From positions 930,001-994,000 of the forward strand of contig OZ252297.1 of assembly GCA_965250275.1 (NCBI GenBank): DNA of 64,000 nt, written 5' to 3'. Made by a program: the position numbers and the translations under genes. Under the pieces are notes generated by a model. That model had not been told where the DNA came from, searched no databases, and saw only the letters and a list, made by a program, of their open reading frames with translations. Below are positions 33,740 to 43,033 of the stretch, piece after piece (the first letter of the stretch is position 1; every line of letters starts with the position of its first letter). Source of the DNA: G965250275 sp965250275. GTDB taxonomy: Bacteria > Pseudomonadota > Alphaproteobacteria > Rhodobacterales > Rhodobacteraceae.

Positions 33740-35476
33740 ATGAGCATCGCCGAAAGGACGTTTGTGCAGGACACAAACCCCCCCTCCGTACACCGCCGCG
33801 GCGACGTGGTGCTGGGCGATGACTGGATCGCGCCGGAGAGTACGGTCGAAGAAGAGCTGCAAGAGCGCCGCGCCAGCCGAACCTGGTTTTCGCTGCGCTC
33901 GTCACCGCTGACGCGGAAAATCATCACCTTCAACCTGATTGCTCTGATCATTCTGGTTGCAGGCATTCTGCACCTGAACGACAGCTATCGCAGCCTTGCC
34001 GTGCAGCGGGCCACCTCTCTGGTGGTCGAGTCCGAGCTGATTGCGGACGTGTTCGAGGCACAATTGCCGACAGGCGGTCCTGTGAACATGGCAGCGGGTG
34101 ATGGCGTAAATGTAGCGGACACTTTGGAAAACCTCAGCCTGCGCAACGGAATTGAGGTGTACGTGTTCGATGCCTCCGAACGGATGATCGGGCTGATCAA
34201 GGGGGAGCGTCAGCAGAGTATCAGTTCGGAACTAACAGACCCGGCGGCGGACCGAACCGTTATCAGTGATGCGCTTGCGACAGTTTGGAACGGCATCTCG
34301 TCCTTGGTTCCGTCTTCGCGCAATCAGGCCGACCCGATGCTCGAAGAGCAACTGCGCGAATTGGCCCGCAACGCGATGGAAGATGGGGCCACGCGGGTGG
34401 ATACCGGAGCCGACACCGCGGGTGGTACGGTGTTTTCTGCGGTCAGTCCCATCCTGCGCAACGGCGTGGCTGTGGGTGCCGTCGCTGTGGCAAGCCCGTC
34501 TGGCGAGATCGACGCATTGGTCAAAGCGGAGCGAGAGCGGGTCCTGCAGATGTTTGTCGTCGCCATTCTGGTGTCGATCGGTCTCAGCCTCGTTCTGGCC
34601 TCTACGATCTCAAATCCACTGGCAGACCTCGCGGAGGCGGCAGAGCTCGGGCGCGACAAGAATGCCCGCAAAATGAACCCGGGACGTATACGTATTCCGG
34701 ACCTGACCGCGCGCCCGGATGAGATCGGCCGGTTGAGCGGGGCACTGCGCGGTATGGTGGCGGCCCTCTACAACCGGATCGACGGGAACGAGCAATTCGC
34801 CGCCGACGTGGCCCATGAAATCAAAAACCCGCTGGCCAGCTTGCGTAGTGCGGTTGGCACCTTGCGTATGGTCAAACGCGAAGACCAACGCGAAAAGCTC
34901 CTCAACGTCATCGAGCACGATGTACGGCGCCTGGACCGACTTGTCAGCGACATCTCCAATGCCTCGCGGCTGGATAGCGAACTGGTCAAGGAAGAAGAGG
35001 AAGAATTCAACCTGCTCGGGATGTTGGGCAATCTGAACCAGTACCTCGGCGAAGATGCGAAGTCCAAAGGCATCGACTACATCACGGACATGCCGCCCGA
35101 GCCGATCATGATCCACGGGTTGGAAGCGCGCCTCGCGCAGGTCTTTGTCAATCTGATCACGAACGCGATTTCTTTCTGCGAAGATGGCGACGCCATTCGT
35201 GTCTGGGCACGCAAGCGCGAAAACAGGGTCTTGGTGGTCGTAGAAGACACTGGACCGGGTATCCCGGATCAGGCGCTCGCCAAAATCTTCAAACGCTTTT
35301 ATTCAGAACGGCCAGAAGAGCATTTCGGCAACAATTCCGGGCTGGGTCTGGCGATTTCGAAACAGATCGTAGAGGCGCATGGCGGCGTGGTGTGGGCCGA
35401 GAACATTCGACCCACCGATGCCGACATCACATCCGATCCGCTGGGTGCCCGCTTCGTGGTGGGTCTGCCGGTCTGA
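33740..35476 (+). CDS. chvG: Sensor histidine kinase ChvG
   Basis: A 578-residue membrane kinase. It has a cytoplasmic N-terminus, TM1 at about 61-79, a periplasmic sensor of about 190 residues, and TM2 at about 271-290. HAMP follows. The H box FAADVAHEIKNPLASLRS has the phospho-accepting His359. The ATPase N, G1 and G2 motifs occur at VNLITNAISFCEDGD, EDTGPGIPD and GNNSGLGLAISKQIVE. It starts eight bases after chvI and is its cognate kinase. Confidence 0.94.
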   Translation: MSIAERTFVQDTNPPSVHRRGDVVLGDDWIAPESTVEEELQERRASRTWFSLRSSPLTRKIITFNLIALIILVAGILHLNDSYRSLAVQRATSLVVESELIADVFEAQLPTGGPVNMAAGDGVNVADTLENLSLRNGIEVYVFDASERMIGLIKGERQQSISSELTDPAADRTVISDALATVWNGISSLVPSSRNQADPMLEEQLRELARNAMEDGATRVDTGADTAGGTVFSAVSPILRNGVAVGAVAVASPSGEIDALVKAERERVLQMFVVAILVSIGLSLVLASTISNPLADLAEAAELGRDKNARKMNPGRIRIPDLTARPDEIGRLSGALRGMVAALYNRIDGNEQFAADVAHEIKNPLASLRSAVGTLRMVKREDQREKLLNVIEHDVRRLDRLVSDISNASRLDSELVKEEEEEFNLLGMLGNLNQYLGEDAKSKGIDYITDMPPEPIMIHGLEARLAQVFVNLITNAISFCEDGDAIRVWARKRENRVLVVVEDTGPGIPDQALAKIFKRFYSERPEEHFGNNSGLGLAISKQIVEAHGGVVWAENIRPTDADITSDPLGARFVVGLPV

Positions 35477-35488
35477 GGCGCGGCGGCC

Positions 35489-35923
35489 ATGGTCGCCCCG
35501 CAAACCCCTTCTGACATCATCCATGCGTCCTGCGTCGCGCTGGAGGGACGCGGCCTTTTGATCCGAGGGTCATCGGGCAGCGGCAAATCCGGACTCGCGC
35601 TAAAGCTCATGGCTTATGGGGCCAAGCTGGTTTCAGATGATCGGGTCAAACTGACGCTCGAAGACGGGCAGGTCCTCGCCGAGGCGCCGCCCGCCATATC
35701 GGGCCTGATCGAGGCGCGAGGGATCGGACTGCTGAATGCAACGCCTGTGCAGGTCGCGCCAATTGTCCTGGTCGTGGATCTGGACAAGGTCGAAACAGAG
35801 CGTTTCCCACCGCTTCGAAAAACCGACTTGTTTGGAAAAACTGTAACCTTACTTCACAAGGTGGACATGCCCCATTTCCCCGAGGCGATCCTGCAATATC
35901 TGATCGCGGGACGCCGGAGTTAA
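35489..35923 (+). CDS. hprK: HPr kinase/phosphorylase, short form (N-terminal domain absent)
   Basis: A 144-residue catalytic core only. The P-loop is GSSGSGKS (27-34), the acidic SDDRV motif 49-53 follows, and the HprK signature is IEARGIG (74-80). The N-terminal domain found in Gram-positive HprK is missing, as in most alphaproteobacteria. It should phosphorylate HPr on Ser46. The target HPr with that serine is encoded four genes on. Confidence 0.92.
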   Translation: MVAPQTPSDIIHASCVALEGRGLLIRGSSGSGKSGLALKLMAYGAKLVSDDRVKLTLEDGQVLAEAPPAISGLIEARGIGLLNATPVQVAPIVLVVDLDKVETERFPPLRKTDLFGKTVTLLHKVDMPHFPEAILQYLIAGRRS

Positions 35924-35928
35924 CAGAA

Positions 35929-36807
35929 GTGCAGACCCAACAGCATTCCAGCCAACTCGTCCTGGTCACGGGACCGTCTGGGGCTGGCCGATCCACTGCG
36001 ATCAATGTTCTGGAAGACCTCGGGTTCGAAACCATCGACAATCTGCCACTGAGACTGGTTCCGCGTTTGCTCGATTCACCCTCTGCGGATCAGCGTCTGG
36101 TTCTGGGGATCGACACCCGTAACCGCGATTTCTCAATTGGCGCACTGAGCCAGTTGATCGACCGTCTCGGCGCGCGGACCGACATCGAACTCACGGTGCT
36201 TTATCTTGACTGTGCTGCCGAGGTTCTGCTGCGGCGGTTTTCCGAAACCCGCAGGCGTCACCCGCTGGCCCCTGCCGAGAGCCCCGAGGTCGGCGTGCAA
36301 CGGGAACTGGATCTCCTGGTCCCGGTGAGAGAACGTGCCGATACCCTGATCGATACATCGGACCTGAACGTCCACCAGCTACGCGCCGAGGTGGAGCTAT
36401 GGTTCGCACCACATGGTGGGCCGTCGCTGGCCGTGTCGGTGCAGTCCTTCTCTTACAAGCGCGGTTTGCCGCGCGGGCTTGACATGGTCTTTGACTGCCG
36501 GTTTCTGAAAAACCCCTATTGGCAATCCGAGCTTCGCGCGCTTGACGGACGTAACCCCGAAGTTCTCGCCCATGTAGCCTCAGATGAGCGGTTTGAACCG
36601 TTCTTTGATAGGGTCCTCGATCTGACCCGGCTGCTCTTGCCGGCCTACGTGGACGAAGGCAAATCTCACCTTTCGATCGGATTTGGGTGTACCGGTGGGC
36701 AACACCGGTCTGTTGCCTTGGCGGAAAGCCTGGCGCGGGGCCTTGCGGACAATGGAAACCAAGTGTCTATAAGGCATCGCGAGCTGGAACGGAGCAAGCA
36801 TGGATAA
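35929..36807 (+). CDS. rapZ: RNase adapter protein RapZ
   Basis: A 292-residue RNA-binding P-loop protein; in E. coli RapZ presents the sRNA GlmZ to RNase E. The N-terminal Walker A is GPSGAGRS (15-22), with arginine in place of the usual lysine at position 21. The C-terminal domain ends with DEGKSHLSIGFGCTGGQHRSVALAESLA, the most conserved part. The start is a GTG at 35929. It lies five bases after hprK. Confidence 0.92.
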   Translation: MQTQQHSSQLVLVTGPSGAGRSTAINVLEDLGFETIDNLPLRLVPRLLDSPSADQRLVLGIDTRNRDFSIGALSQLIDRLGARTDIELTVLYLDCAAEVLLRRFSETRRRHPLAPAESPEVGVQRELDLLVPVRERADTLIDTSDLNVHQLRAEVELWFAPHGGPSLAVSVQSFSYKRGLPRGLDMVFDCRFLKNPYWQSELRALDGRNPEVLAHVASDERFEPFFDRVLDLTRLLLPAYVDEGKSHLSIGFGCTGGQHRSVALAESLARGLADNGNQVSIRHRELERSKHG

Positions 36808-36816
36808 GGGACGGGC

Positions 36817-37221
36817 ATGATCGGCATCGTGATTGTCGCGCATGGCGGATTGGCAGCGGAGTATCTGGCGGCGATAGAGCATGTTGTCGGTCAGCAGAGC
36901 GGTATCCGCGCGATTTCAATCGAACCGGACCATGATCGTGCTTCAAAGCAGCGCGAGATCTGCGAGGCGGCCGATGCTGTCGACACCGGCGACGGTGTTG
37001 TGATGGTTACTGATCTCTACGGGGGATCACCTTCGAACCTCAGTTTGCGCGCCTGTGCACCCGACAACCGGCGAATCCTTTACGGGGCGAATCTGCCCAT
37101 GCTGATCAAATTGGCCAAAAGCCGCCACCTGCCAGTGATAGACGCCACGCGCGGTGCAATGGAAGCTGGACGCAAGTACATAAACATGCAGAACATTACG
37201 GCAAGCGAAGTCCGGCATTGA
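36817..37221 (+). CDS. PTS EIIA component, mannose type
   Basis: A 134-residue cytoplasmic EIIA domain of the mannose family. It has the phospho-accepting His9 in IVIVAHGGLA and the VTDLYGGSPSNLSLR motif. No EIIB/EIIC permease is present nearby, so the chain is probably regulatory rather than for sugar import. It sits between rapZ and HPr, the classic alphaproteobacterial arrangement. Confidence 0.92.
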   Translation: MIGIVIVAHGGLAAEYLAAIEHVVGQQSGIRAISIEPDHDRASKQREICEAADAVDTGDGVVMVTDLYGGSPSNLSLRACAPDNRRILYGANLPMLIKLAKSRHLPVIDATRGAMEAGRKYINMQNITASEVRH

Positions 37222-37226
37222 CGTAA

Positions 37227-37496
37227 ATGACAGTAAAAGCACTTAAAATCATTAACGAAAAAGGGCTGCACGCGCGTGCATCCGCGAAGCTCGTAGAAGT
37301 TGTCGAAGGGTTCGATGCGCGTGCAGAGGTTTCGCGCGACGGACTATCTGCGTCGGGTGATAGCATTATGGGCCTTTTGATGTTGGCAGCGTCCAAAGGA
37401 ACGACTATTGACGTCGAAACCTCGGGGCCGGATGCTGAGGCTCTGGCAAGTGCGCTTGAAGCACTTGTGGCGGACAAGTTCGGTGAGGGGTTTTGA
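37227..37496 (+). CDS. ptsH: Phosphocarrier protein HPr
   Basis: An 89-residue HPr with the phosphorylatable His15 in KGLHARASA and the regulatory Ser46 in GDSIMGLLML, the site for HprK. The length and the two sites are standard. It lies five bases after EIIA. EI (PtsP) is not in this window. Confidence 0.94.
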   Translation: MTVKALKIINEKGLHARASAKLVEVVEGFDARAEVSRDGLSASGDSIMGLLMLAASKGTTIDVETSGPDAEALASALEALVADKFGEGF

Positions 37497-37523
37497 CAAC
37501 CCCACTGAGCAACGCGGGATGGG

Positions 37524-38435
37524 ATGGGCAAAGTGGTTGATACCGCTCACGACAGCAATACAGGTCTGACACAGGGCAAACCTGATTCCGGCGATACCGG
37601 CGAGGTCTACGACCGCCGCACGCTGACCTATGCAAACTCGTTTGACGATCCCTGGACGTCGTTTGCCATCAAGGCCATTGAATGGTGCACGGGCAAGCTG
37701 ACCATTTTGCGGATGGTCAATACTTTCGAGAAGGGCAACGCCTCCTATCGTGGCCAGAAGTTCTGGCGCGGTGCGCTGGACGTAATGGGAATCGAGCTGA
37801 AGACCCCACCTGAACAGCTTGCCAACATCCCCAAAGACGGACCGGTTATTGTGGTCGCCAATCACCCGCACGGCATGGTCGACGGGATGATTTTCGCCGA
37901 CCTTATTGGCCGTGTCAGGCTGGACTACCGGATCCTCACACGCTCCGTTCTGACCGGACTGGATGAAGCCGCAACGTCCTTTATGATCCCGGTTCCATTT
38001 CCGCATGACCCCGAAGCGCAGAAGAAAATGGTCGAAATGCGCAGCAAATCGATGGCCCACCTGAAAGACGGTGGTGTTGTCGCCTTGTTTCCATCGGGCG
38101 TGGTAATGTCGTCGGATGACTGGTTCGGTGAACCGGTGGAGCGCGAATGGAATGTGTTTACGGCCAAAATGATCCGGCGCTCGGGCGCCAAGGTGGTCCC
38201 CATTTTCTTTCCGGGCCACAACTCGCGCGCCTATCAGATCGCCAACCAGATTTCACCGGTCCTGCGTCAGGGCCTGCTCCTGCACGAGATTGTGCGGTCG
38301 TGCAACAAACCACAGGCGCCGATTATCGGGGCGCCGCTCACCGAAGAACAAATGGCGCCGCTGGAAACCGACCCGCGCGGCTTCATGGCATGGCTGCGTG
38401 AGCATACGATGTCCTTGGGCCAGAAGACCGACTGA
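37524..38435 (+). CDS. Lysophospholipid acyltransferase (PlsC-like, hemolysin-type group)
   Basis: A 303-residue membrane-associated acyltransferase. The catalytic motif is ANHPHGMVDG, which resembles the HPxGxxDG form in place of the classical HX4D. FPSGVVMSSDDWF and VPIFFPGHNSRAYQ follow, as in this group. It would acylate a lysolipid; the acceptor is unknown. It starts 27 bases after HPr and may be carried by the same transcript. It converges on hbd. Confidence 0.83.
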   Translation: MGKVVDTAHDSNTGLTQGKPDSGDTGEVYDRRTLTYANSFDDPWTSFAIKAIEWCTGKLTILRMVNTFEKGNASYRGQKFWRGALDVMGIELKTPPEQLANIPKDGPVIVVANHPHGMVDGMIFADLIGRVRLDYRILTRSVLTGLDEAATSFMIPVPFPHDPEAQKKMVEMRSKSMAHLKDGGVVALFPSGVVMSSDDWFGEPVEREWNVFTAKMIRRSGAKVVPIFFPGHNSRAYQIANQISPVLRQGLLLHEIVRSCNKPQAPIIGAPLTEEQMAPLETDPRGFMAWLREHTMSLGQKTD

Positions 38436-38438
38436 CCG

Positions 38439-39314
38439 TCAGCGCGTCGGAACGGGAAATTCGCCGCGGTAGTCGTAAAAGCCGCGCTCGGTTTTGCGCC
38501 CCAACCAACCGGCTTCCACATATTTGGTCAGCAAGGGGCAGGGGCGGTACTTGGTATCCGCCAAACCATCATGCAAGACGTTCATGATCGCGAGGCAAGT
38601 GTCGAGCCCGATGAAATCGGCAAGCTCCAGGGGCCCCATCGGGTGGTTTGCACCAAGCTTCAGTGACTCGTCGATCGACTTCACGTTGCCCACCCCTTCG
38701 TAAAGCGTGTAGACCGCCTCGTTGATCATCGGCATCAGGATGCGGTTGACGATGAATGCCGGGAAGTCTTCCGCCGACGCCGCTGTTTTTCCAAGGCGGT
38801 CAACGACTTCTTTGCATGCGGCATAGGTCTCTTCGTCGGTTGCGATGCCACGGATCAGTTCCACCAGTTGCATCACGGGTACCGGGTTCATGAAATGGAA
38901 CCCCATGAACTTTTCGGGTCGGTCCGTTCGACTGGCCAGCCGCGTGATCGATATCGAAGATGTGTTGGACGTCAGGATGGTGTGAGGTTGCAGATGTGGC
39001 AGCAGGTCCTCAAAGATGGCTTGCTTGATGGTTTCGCGCTCGGTTGCGGCTTCGATCACGAGATCGGTCTGCCCCAGTTCGGGAAGCGACAAGGTGGTCT
39101 TGATCCGTCCCATCGCGGCCGTCATATCCGCCTCGGGGATTTTGCCGCGCCCGACCTGGCGAGACATGTTCCGCTCGATCAATCCGAGCGCGTTGTCCAG
39201 CGCCTCCTGCGAGACATCGGTCATCAGCACGTCGTATTGCGCCAGCGACATCACGTGCGCAATGCCGTTTCCCATCTGCCCCGCCCCGATCACGCCGATT
39301 CTCTGAATGCCCAT
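38439..39314 (-). CDS. 3-hydroxybutyryl-CoA dehydrogenase
   Basis: A 291-residue NAD-dependent enzyme of the acetoacetyl-CoA/butyrate branch. The dinucleotide motif is VIGAGQMGNGIAHVM. The catalytic region has MGFHFMNPVPVMQLVE, and the C-terminal helical domain has the DFIGLDTCLAIM signature. In relatives it directly follows etfB-etfA; here an unrelated gene and a terminator lie between. It probably serves poly-hydroxybutyrate and ethylmalonyl-CoA metabolism. Confidence 0.93.
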   Translation of the reverse strand: MGIQRIGVIGAGQMGNGIAHVMSLAQYDVLMTDVSQEALDNALGLIERNMSRQVGRGKIPEADMTAAMGRIKTTLSLPELGQTDLVIEAATERETIKQAIFEDLLPHLQPHTILTSNTSSISITRLASRTDRPEKFMGFHFMNPVPVMQLVELIRGIATDEETYAACKEVVDRLGKTAASAEDFPAFIVNRILMPMINEAVYTLYEGVGNVKSIDESLKLGANHPMGPLELADFIGLDTCLAIMNVLHDGLADTKYRPCPLLTKYVEAGWLGRKTERGFYDYRGEFPVPTR

Positions 39315-39401
39315 TTGTCTGCCCTTCAGCCTGTGCAGGAGTACTCTATCGGTCCGGGGTGACCAGCTTCAAGGGACAGCACTGCGGCCAATTCGCGTCA
39401 A

Positions 39402-40286
39402 ATGCCTGATTTAGCGAATTGGCAACGCTCGGGTGCAACTCTGCTTTTGGGTGAAGATTATGTGTTGGTTGGTGAAATGCGAATTGAACGTCCTGATTCA
39501 CAGGCGTTGGACCATGCGCGATGCCATTATGGTGAGTCAAAACTGGTCTTTCGAGGCCCGGCGCGGGCGTTAGAGCAGCCCTATGTCGTTTGCCTGGGGG
39601 GCACCGAAACCTTTGGCCGGTTTGTGCCGCGTCCATATCCGGACTTGTTGGAGGGGCGACTAGGGTACCCCTGCATCAATTTGGGATGCGTAAATGCGGG
39701 GCTGGATTCGTTTGTGACAGATCCAGGCGTGCTTGAAATTGCCAGCAATGCGGCGCTTTGCGTGGTTCAGCTGACTGGGGCACAAGACCTCTCAAACAGG
39801 TACTATCGCGTGCACCCACGGCGAAATGATCGGTTTCTGTCTGCGACGCCTGAACTGATCGAACTGTTCCCGCAGATTGATTTCACCGAGTTCCATTTCA
39901 CCAAACATCTTTTGTCTGTCCTGTCGCGCGCTGATCCTGACGGGTTTTCGTTGGTGCGCCGAGAGTTGCAACGGACCTGGGTGGACCGCATGCGCGCCTT
40001 GCTGAGTGCGATCGGGACACCTATCGTACTGCTGTGGCTCAAGGTGGCCAATCCACGCTGCGCGCTGGGCCATGATCCGTTGCTGGTGTCCGAGCAGATG
40101 TTCAAGGCGCTGCGATCCACGACCCAAGAGGCTGTTGAGTTGCCTTTGCACCAAGCCGTAGACGACAATGACCTTAAGGGCATGGTGCATGCACCAATGG
40201 AGGCGCCGATTGCGCGGCACCTGATTGGTCCCCGGGCGCATTCGAGAATCGCAGAGGCGCTTGCCAGGGTGCTGGCGGAAAACTGA
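39402..40286 (+). CDS. DUF6473 family protein
   Basis: A 294-residue soluble protein with conserved VCLGGTETFGRFVPRPYPDL near residue 65 and NLGCVNAGLDSFVTDP after it. These features suggest an SGNH/sulfotransferase-like fold, but that is inference. The family is found in Rhodobacterales and is uncharacterised. It is on the opposite strand to its neighbours hbd and etfA and has its own terminator, so it looks inserted into the etf-hbd set. Confidence 0.8.
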   Translation: MPDLANWQRSGATLLLGEDYVLVGEMRIERPDSQALDHARCHYGESKLVFRGPARALEQPYVVCLGGTETFGRFVPRPYPDLLEGRLGYPCINLGCVNAGLDSFVTDPGVLEIASNAALCVVQLTGAQDLSNRYYRVHPRRNDRFLSATPELIELFPQIDFTEFHFTKHLLSVLSRADPDGFSLVRRELQRTWVDRMRALLSAIGTPIVLLWLKVANPRCALGHDPLLVSEQMFKALRSTTQEAVELPLHQAVDDNDLKGMVHAPMEAPIARHLIGPRAHSRIAEALARVLAEN

Positions 40287-40315
40287 AAAGGCCCGCCGGT
40301 GCAGGCGGGCCTTTC
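40287..40315. terminator. Bidirectional intrinsic terminator
   Basis: An 8-bp GC stem (GGCCCGCC / GGCGGGCC) with loop GGTGCA is flanked by AAAA on the left and TTTC on the right. It lies between the converging DUF6473 gene (plus) and etfA (minus) and could end both transcripts. Confidence 0.85.
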
Positions 40316-40338
40316 AATTCTATCGGTGGTGCTAACCG

Positions 40339-41268
40339 TTAGCCGAGCTTTTCAGTCAACTCAGGCACAGCAGAGAACAAGTCCGCGACGAGGCCAAAAT
40401 CTGCAACTTGGAAGATCGGTGCTTCTTCGTCTTTGTTGATCGCCACGATGATCTTGCTGTCTTTCATGCCAGCGAGGTGCTGGATCGCGCCCGAGATGCC
40501 AACGGCGACATAGAGGTCCGGAGCGACAACCTTGCCAGTCTGACCAACTTGCCAATCGTTGGGGGCATAACCGGAGTCAACTGCAGCGCGGGATGCCCCG
40601 ACAGCGGCACCCAGTGCGTCAGCCAGTTTCTCGATGAGAGCGAAGTCCTCTTCCGAGCCAACACCACGCCCACCCGACACAACAACACCGGCCGAGGTCA
40701 GTTCAGGGCGATCCGAGGCCGCAACCTTGTCTTCGACCCATTCGCTGAGGCCAGGGTTATCAACAGCCGAAATTGTCTCGATCGGTGCTGCGCCGCCTTC
40801 GCCTGCTGCATCAAAAGTGGAGGTCCGGAACGACACCACTTTTTTTGCGTCCGAGGATTTGACGGTCTGGATCGCGTTGCCCGCGTAAATCGGGCGCTCG
40901 AAGGTGTTTCCGTCGACAACACCAGAAGCATCCGAGATGACCATCACGTCGAGCAGCGCGGCAACCCGCGGCAGCACGTTCTTGGCGTCGGTCGTCGCAG
41001 GCGCAACAATGTGTTCATAGTCACCGGCAAGCGAAGCGATCAGCGCTGCAGTCGGTTCAGCGAGACGGTGCCCGAGCGAGGGGTCTTCGGCCACCAGCAC
41101 TTTTGCCACGCCATCGATCTTTGCGGCGGCTTCGCCTGCCGCGGCAGCATTTGCACCTGCGCAGAGCGCGGTCACGTCGCCCAGTTGTGCGGCGGCAGTC
41201 ACAGCCTTTGCGGTTGCGTCGAGCGCCAGTTCGCCATCGGTGACTTCGGCGAGAAGAAGAACAGCCAT
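40339..41268 (-). CDS. etfA: Electron transfer flavoprotein alpha subunit
   Basis: A 309-residue FAD-binding subunit that passes electrons from acyl-CoA dehydrogenases to ETF-quinone oxidoreductase. The C-terminal FAD domain shows SGGRGVG, GQTGKVVAPDLYVAVGISGAIQH and INKDEEAPIFQVADFG. It is coupled to etfB by a TAATG overlap. It is a probable electron acceptor for the Mcd-type enzyme in this window. Confidence 0.96.
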   Translation of the reverse strand: MAVLLLAEVTDGELALDATAKAVTAAAQLGDVTALCAGANAAAAGEAAAKIDGVAKVLVAEDPSLGHRLAEPTAALIASLAGDYEHIVAPATTDAKNVLPRVAALLDVMVISDASGVVDGNTFERPIYAGNAIQTVKSSDAKKVVSFRTSTFDAAGEGGAAPIETISAVDNPGLSEWVEDKVAASDRPELTSAGVVVSGGRGVGSEEDFALIEKLADALGAAVGASRAAVDSGYAPNDWQVGQTGKVVAPDLYVAVGISGAIQHLAGMKDSKIIVAINKDEEAPIFQVADFGLVADLFSAVPELTEKLG

Positions 41269-42026
41269 TATACAGCCCCCGCTTCTTTGAGTTTCGTTAC
41301 CAGCTCGTCAACCGAGCCAACTTTGATACCGGCAGCGCGTTCAGCCGGTTCGGCCGTGCCGACGATTTCCAGGCGCGGCGTGACATCGACGCCGTAGTCT
41401 GCGGCTGTCTTCTCATCCAGCGGCTTTTTCTTCGCTTTCATGATGTTCGGCAGCGATGCGTAGCGCGGTTCATTCAGGCGCAGGTCGACGCTGATGATTG
41501 CCGGCATCGAGATCTTAATCGTCTGAAGACCGCCATCCACTTCGCGGGTCACAACGGCGGACTCTCCGTCTATGTCGACTTCGGAAGCAAAAGTGCCCTG
41601 AGACCACCCCAGCAGTGCCGAAAGCATCTGCCCGGTCGCGTTCATGTCGTTGTCGATCGCTTGCTTGCCGCACAGAACCAGACCAGGCTGTTCTTCGTCG
41701 ATCACAGCCTTGAGGATCTTGGCGACCGCCAGAGGCTCGATATCAGTGTGAACATCGTCCGCCGCGACAACCAGGATGGCGCGGTCAGCGCCCATGGCCA
41801 GTGCAGTGCGCAGCGTTTCCTGGCTTTGCTTCACCCCGATCGAGACTGCAACGATTTCGTCTGCCTTGCCGGCTTCCTTCAGGCGGATCGCCTCTTCGAC
41901 GGCAATTTCGTCGAACGGGTTCATCGACATTTTCACATTGGCCAGATCGACACCGCTGCCATCCGCCTTCACACGGACCTTCACATTGTAATCGATCACG
42001 CGCTTGACAGGCACCAATACCTTCAT
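41268..42026 (-). CDS. etfB: Electron transfer flavoprotein beta subunit
   Basis: A 252-residue AMP-binding subunit. The N-terminus MKVLVPVKRVIDYNVKVRV and the signature AVEEAIRLKEAGKADEIVAVSIG, with the conserved CGKQAIDNDMNATGQMLSALL, are typical. The stop overlaps the etfA start. The 148 bases upstream show no gene. Confidence 0.96.
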   Translation of the reverse strand: MKVLVPVKRVIDYNVKVRVKADGSGVDLANVKMSMNPFDEIAVEEAIRLKEAGKADEIVAVSIGVKQSQETLRTALAMGADRAILVVAADDVHTDIEPLAVAKILKAVIDEEQPGLVLCGKQAIDNDMNATGQMLSALLGWSQGTFASEVDIDGESAVVTREVDGGLQTIKISMPAIISVDLRLNEPRYASLPNIMKAKKKPLDEKTAADYGVDVTPRLEIVGTAEPAERAAGIKVGSVDELVTKLKEAGAV

Positions 42027-42174
42027 GGGCGTTTCTCTCCTCGGATTGAGCGGGCCAGGTGCGACTCGCTATTTGAAATCGTTTCGCCGTTGATAGCTAT
42101 GGGAATACGGTCGAAACAGGGTAAAATCGTCATCTCATTGCCTTCCGACGTCGCGTTTTGCAAGAAAGATGGGG

Positions 42175-42747
42175 TCAGCGGTTTGCGCCGGGCACCCAAA
42201 GCACATCATTCCGGCCCCCGTCATTGGCTGTTCTTGCCGCAACAAAGAACCAGTCGCTGAGCCGGTTGAGGTATTTCACGGCGTCGGTGTTGATGGCTTC
42301 CATTGTGGCGAGTTCGACCAGCAGCCGCTCCGCCCGGCGCGCCACGGTCCGGCAGACATGCAGTTGGGCCGCAAGCGCCGTGCCTCCAGGCAGGATGAAA
42401 CTGCGCAGAGGTTCCAGATGGGAATTCATCTTGTCGATTTCGTTCTCAAGCCGCGCGACCTGCGCCGCTTGCATCCGCAAGGGCGGGTACTCGGCCTCTG
42501 CATCTTTGTCCATGTCGGGCAGGCACAGGTCGGCCCCCAGATCGAACAAGTCGTTCTGAATGCGCATCAAAGAGGCATCCATCTCACCTTCGGCCTCCAG
42601 CCGTGCCACGCCAACAAACGAGTTCAGCTCATCTGACGTGCCATACGCGTTGACCCGCCGCGCATGTTTCGCAACGCGGGTGCCATTTCCGAGCGCCGTT
42701 TCCCCGGCATCGCCGGTCTTTGTGTAGATCTTGTTCAGTACGACCAT
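42175..42747 (-). CDS. Cob(I)yrinic acid a,c-diamide adenosyltransferase, PduO type
   Basis: It adds the 5'-deoxyadenosyl group to cob(I)alamin. The 190-residue PduO-type protein begins LNKIYTKTGDAGETALGNGTRV and has the C-terminal RRAERLLVELATMEAI and VKYLNRLSDWFFVAAR motifs. It completes the B12 theme with cobC and cobD at the other end of the window, and supplies cofactor for the mutases of the ethylmalonyl-CoA pathway. Confidence 0.93.
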   Translation of the reverse strand: MVVLNKIYTKTGDAGETALGNGTRVAKHARRVNAYGTSDELNSFVGVARLEAEGEMDASLMRIQNDLFDLGADLCLPDMDKDAEAEYPPLRMQAAQVARLENEIDKMNSHLEPLRSFILPGGTALAAQLHVCRTVARRAERLLVELATMEAINTDAVKYLNRLSDWFFVAARTANDGGRNDVLWVPGANR

Positions 42748-42754
42748 GATGCTG

Positions 42755-42961
42755 CTAGCCTCCTTGCCGCGCGAAATAGATCAGCGCGACGATCAGAACC
42801 ACTGCGACAAACTGCGCCAAGAGCCGCAGGCGCATCATTTTGTTGGCATACTTGCGATTGAACTCGCCGCCCTTCGCGAAACCGCCGATGCCGACCATCA
42901 GGACGATAACGACGGCCGCCATCACCAGAATAATGAGGGGAAAAAGAAATGAGTCGGTCAT
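42755..42961 (-). CDS. Small twin-transmembrane protein (HIG1-like)
   Basis: A 68-residue protein with two hydrophobic helices (about 3-25 and 48-65) joined by the basic loop GGEFNRKYANKMMRLR, a pattern of HIG1-type/twin-TM small proteins linked to cytochrome oxidase in alphaproteobacteria. It is immediately upstream of the adenosyltransferase. The role is inferred from the family only. Confidence 0.8.
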   Translation of the reverse strand: MTDSFLFPLIILVMAAVVIVLMVGIGGFAKGGEFNRKYANKMMRLRLLAQFVAVVLIVALIYFARQGG

Positions 42962-43033
42962 GTGATCGAACCTTTCGCGATTTGAGCGTCACTTAGCGGT
43001 ATGCGCAGAAAAAGCGAACCGCTTTTTCCGGAG

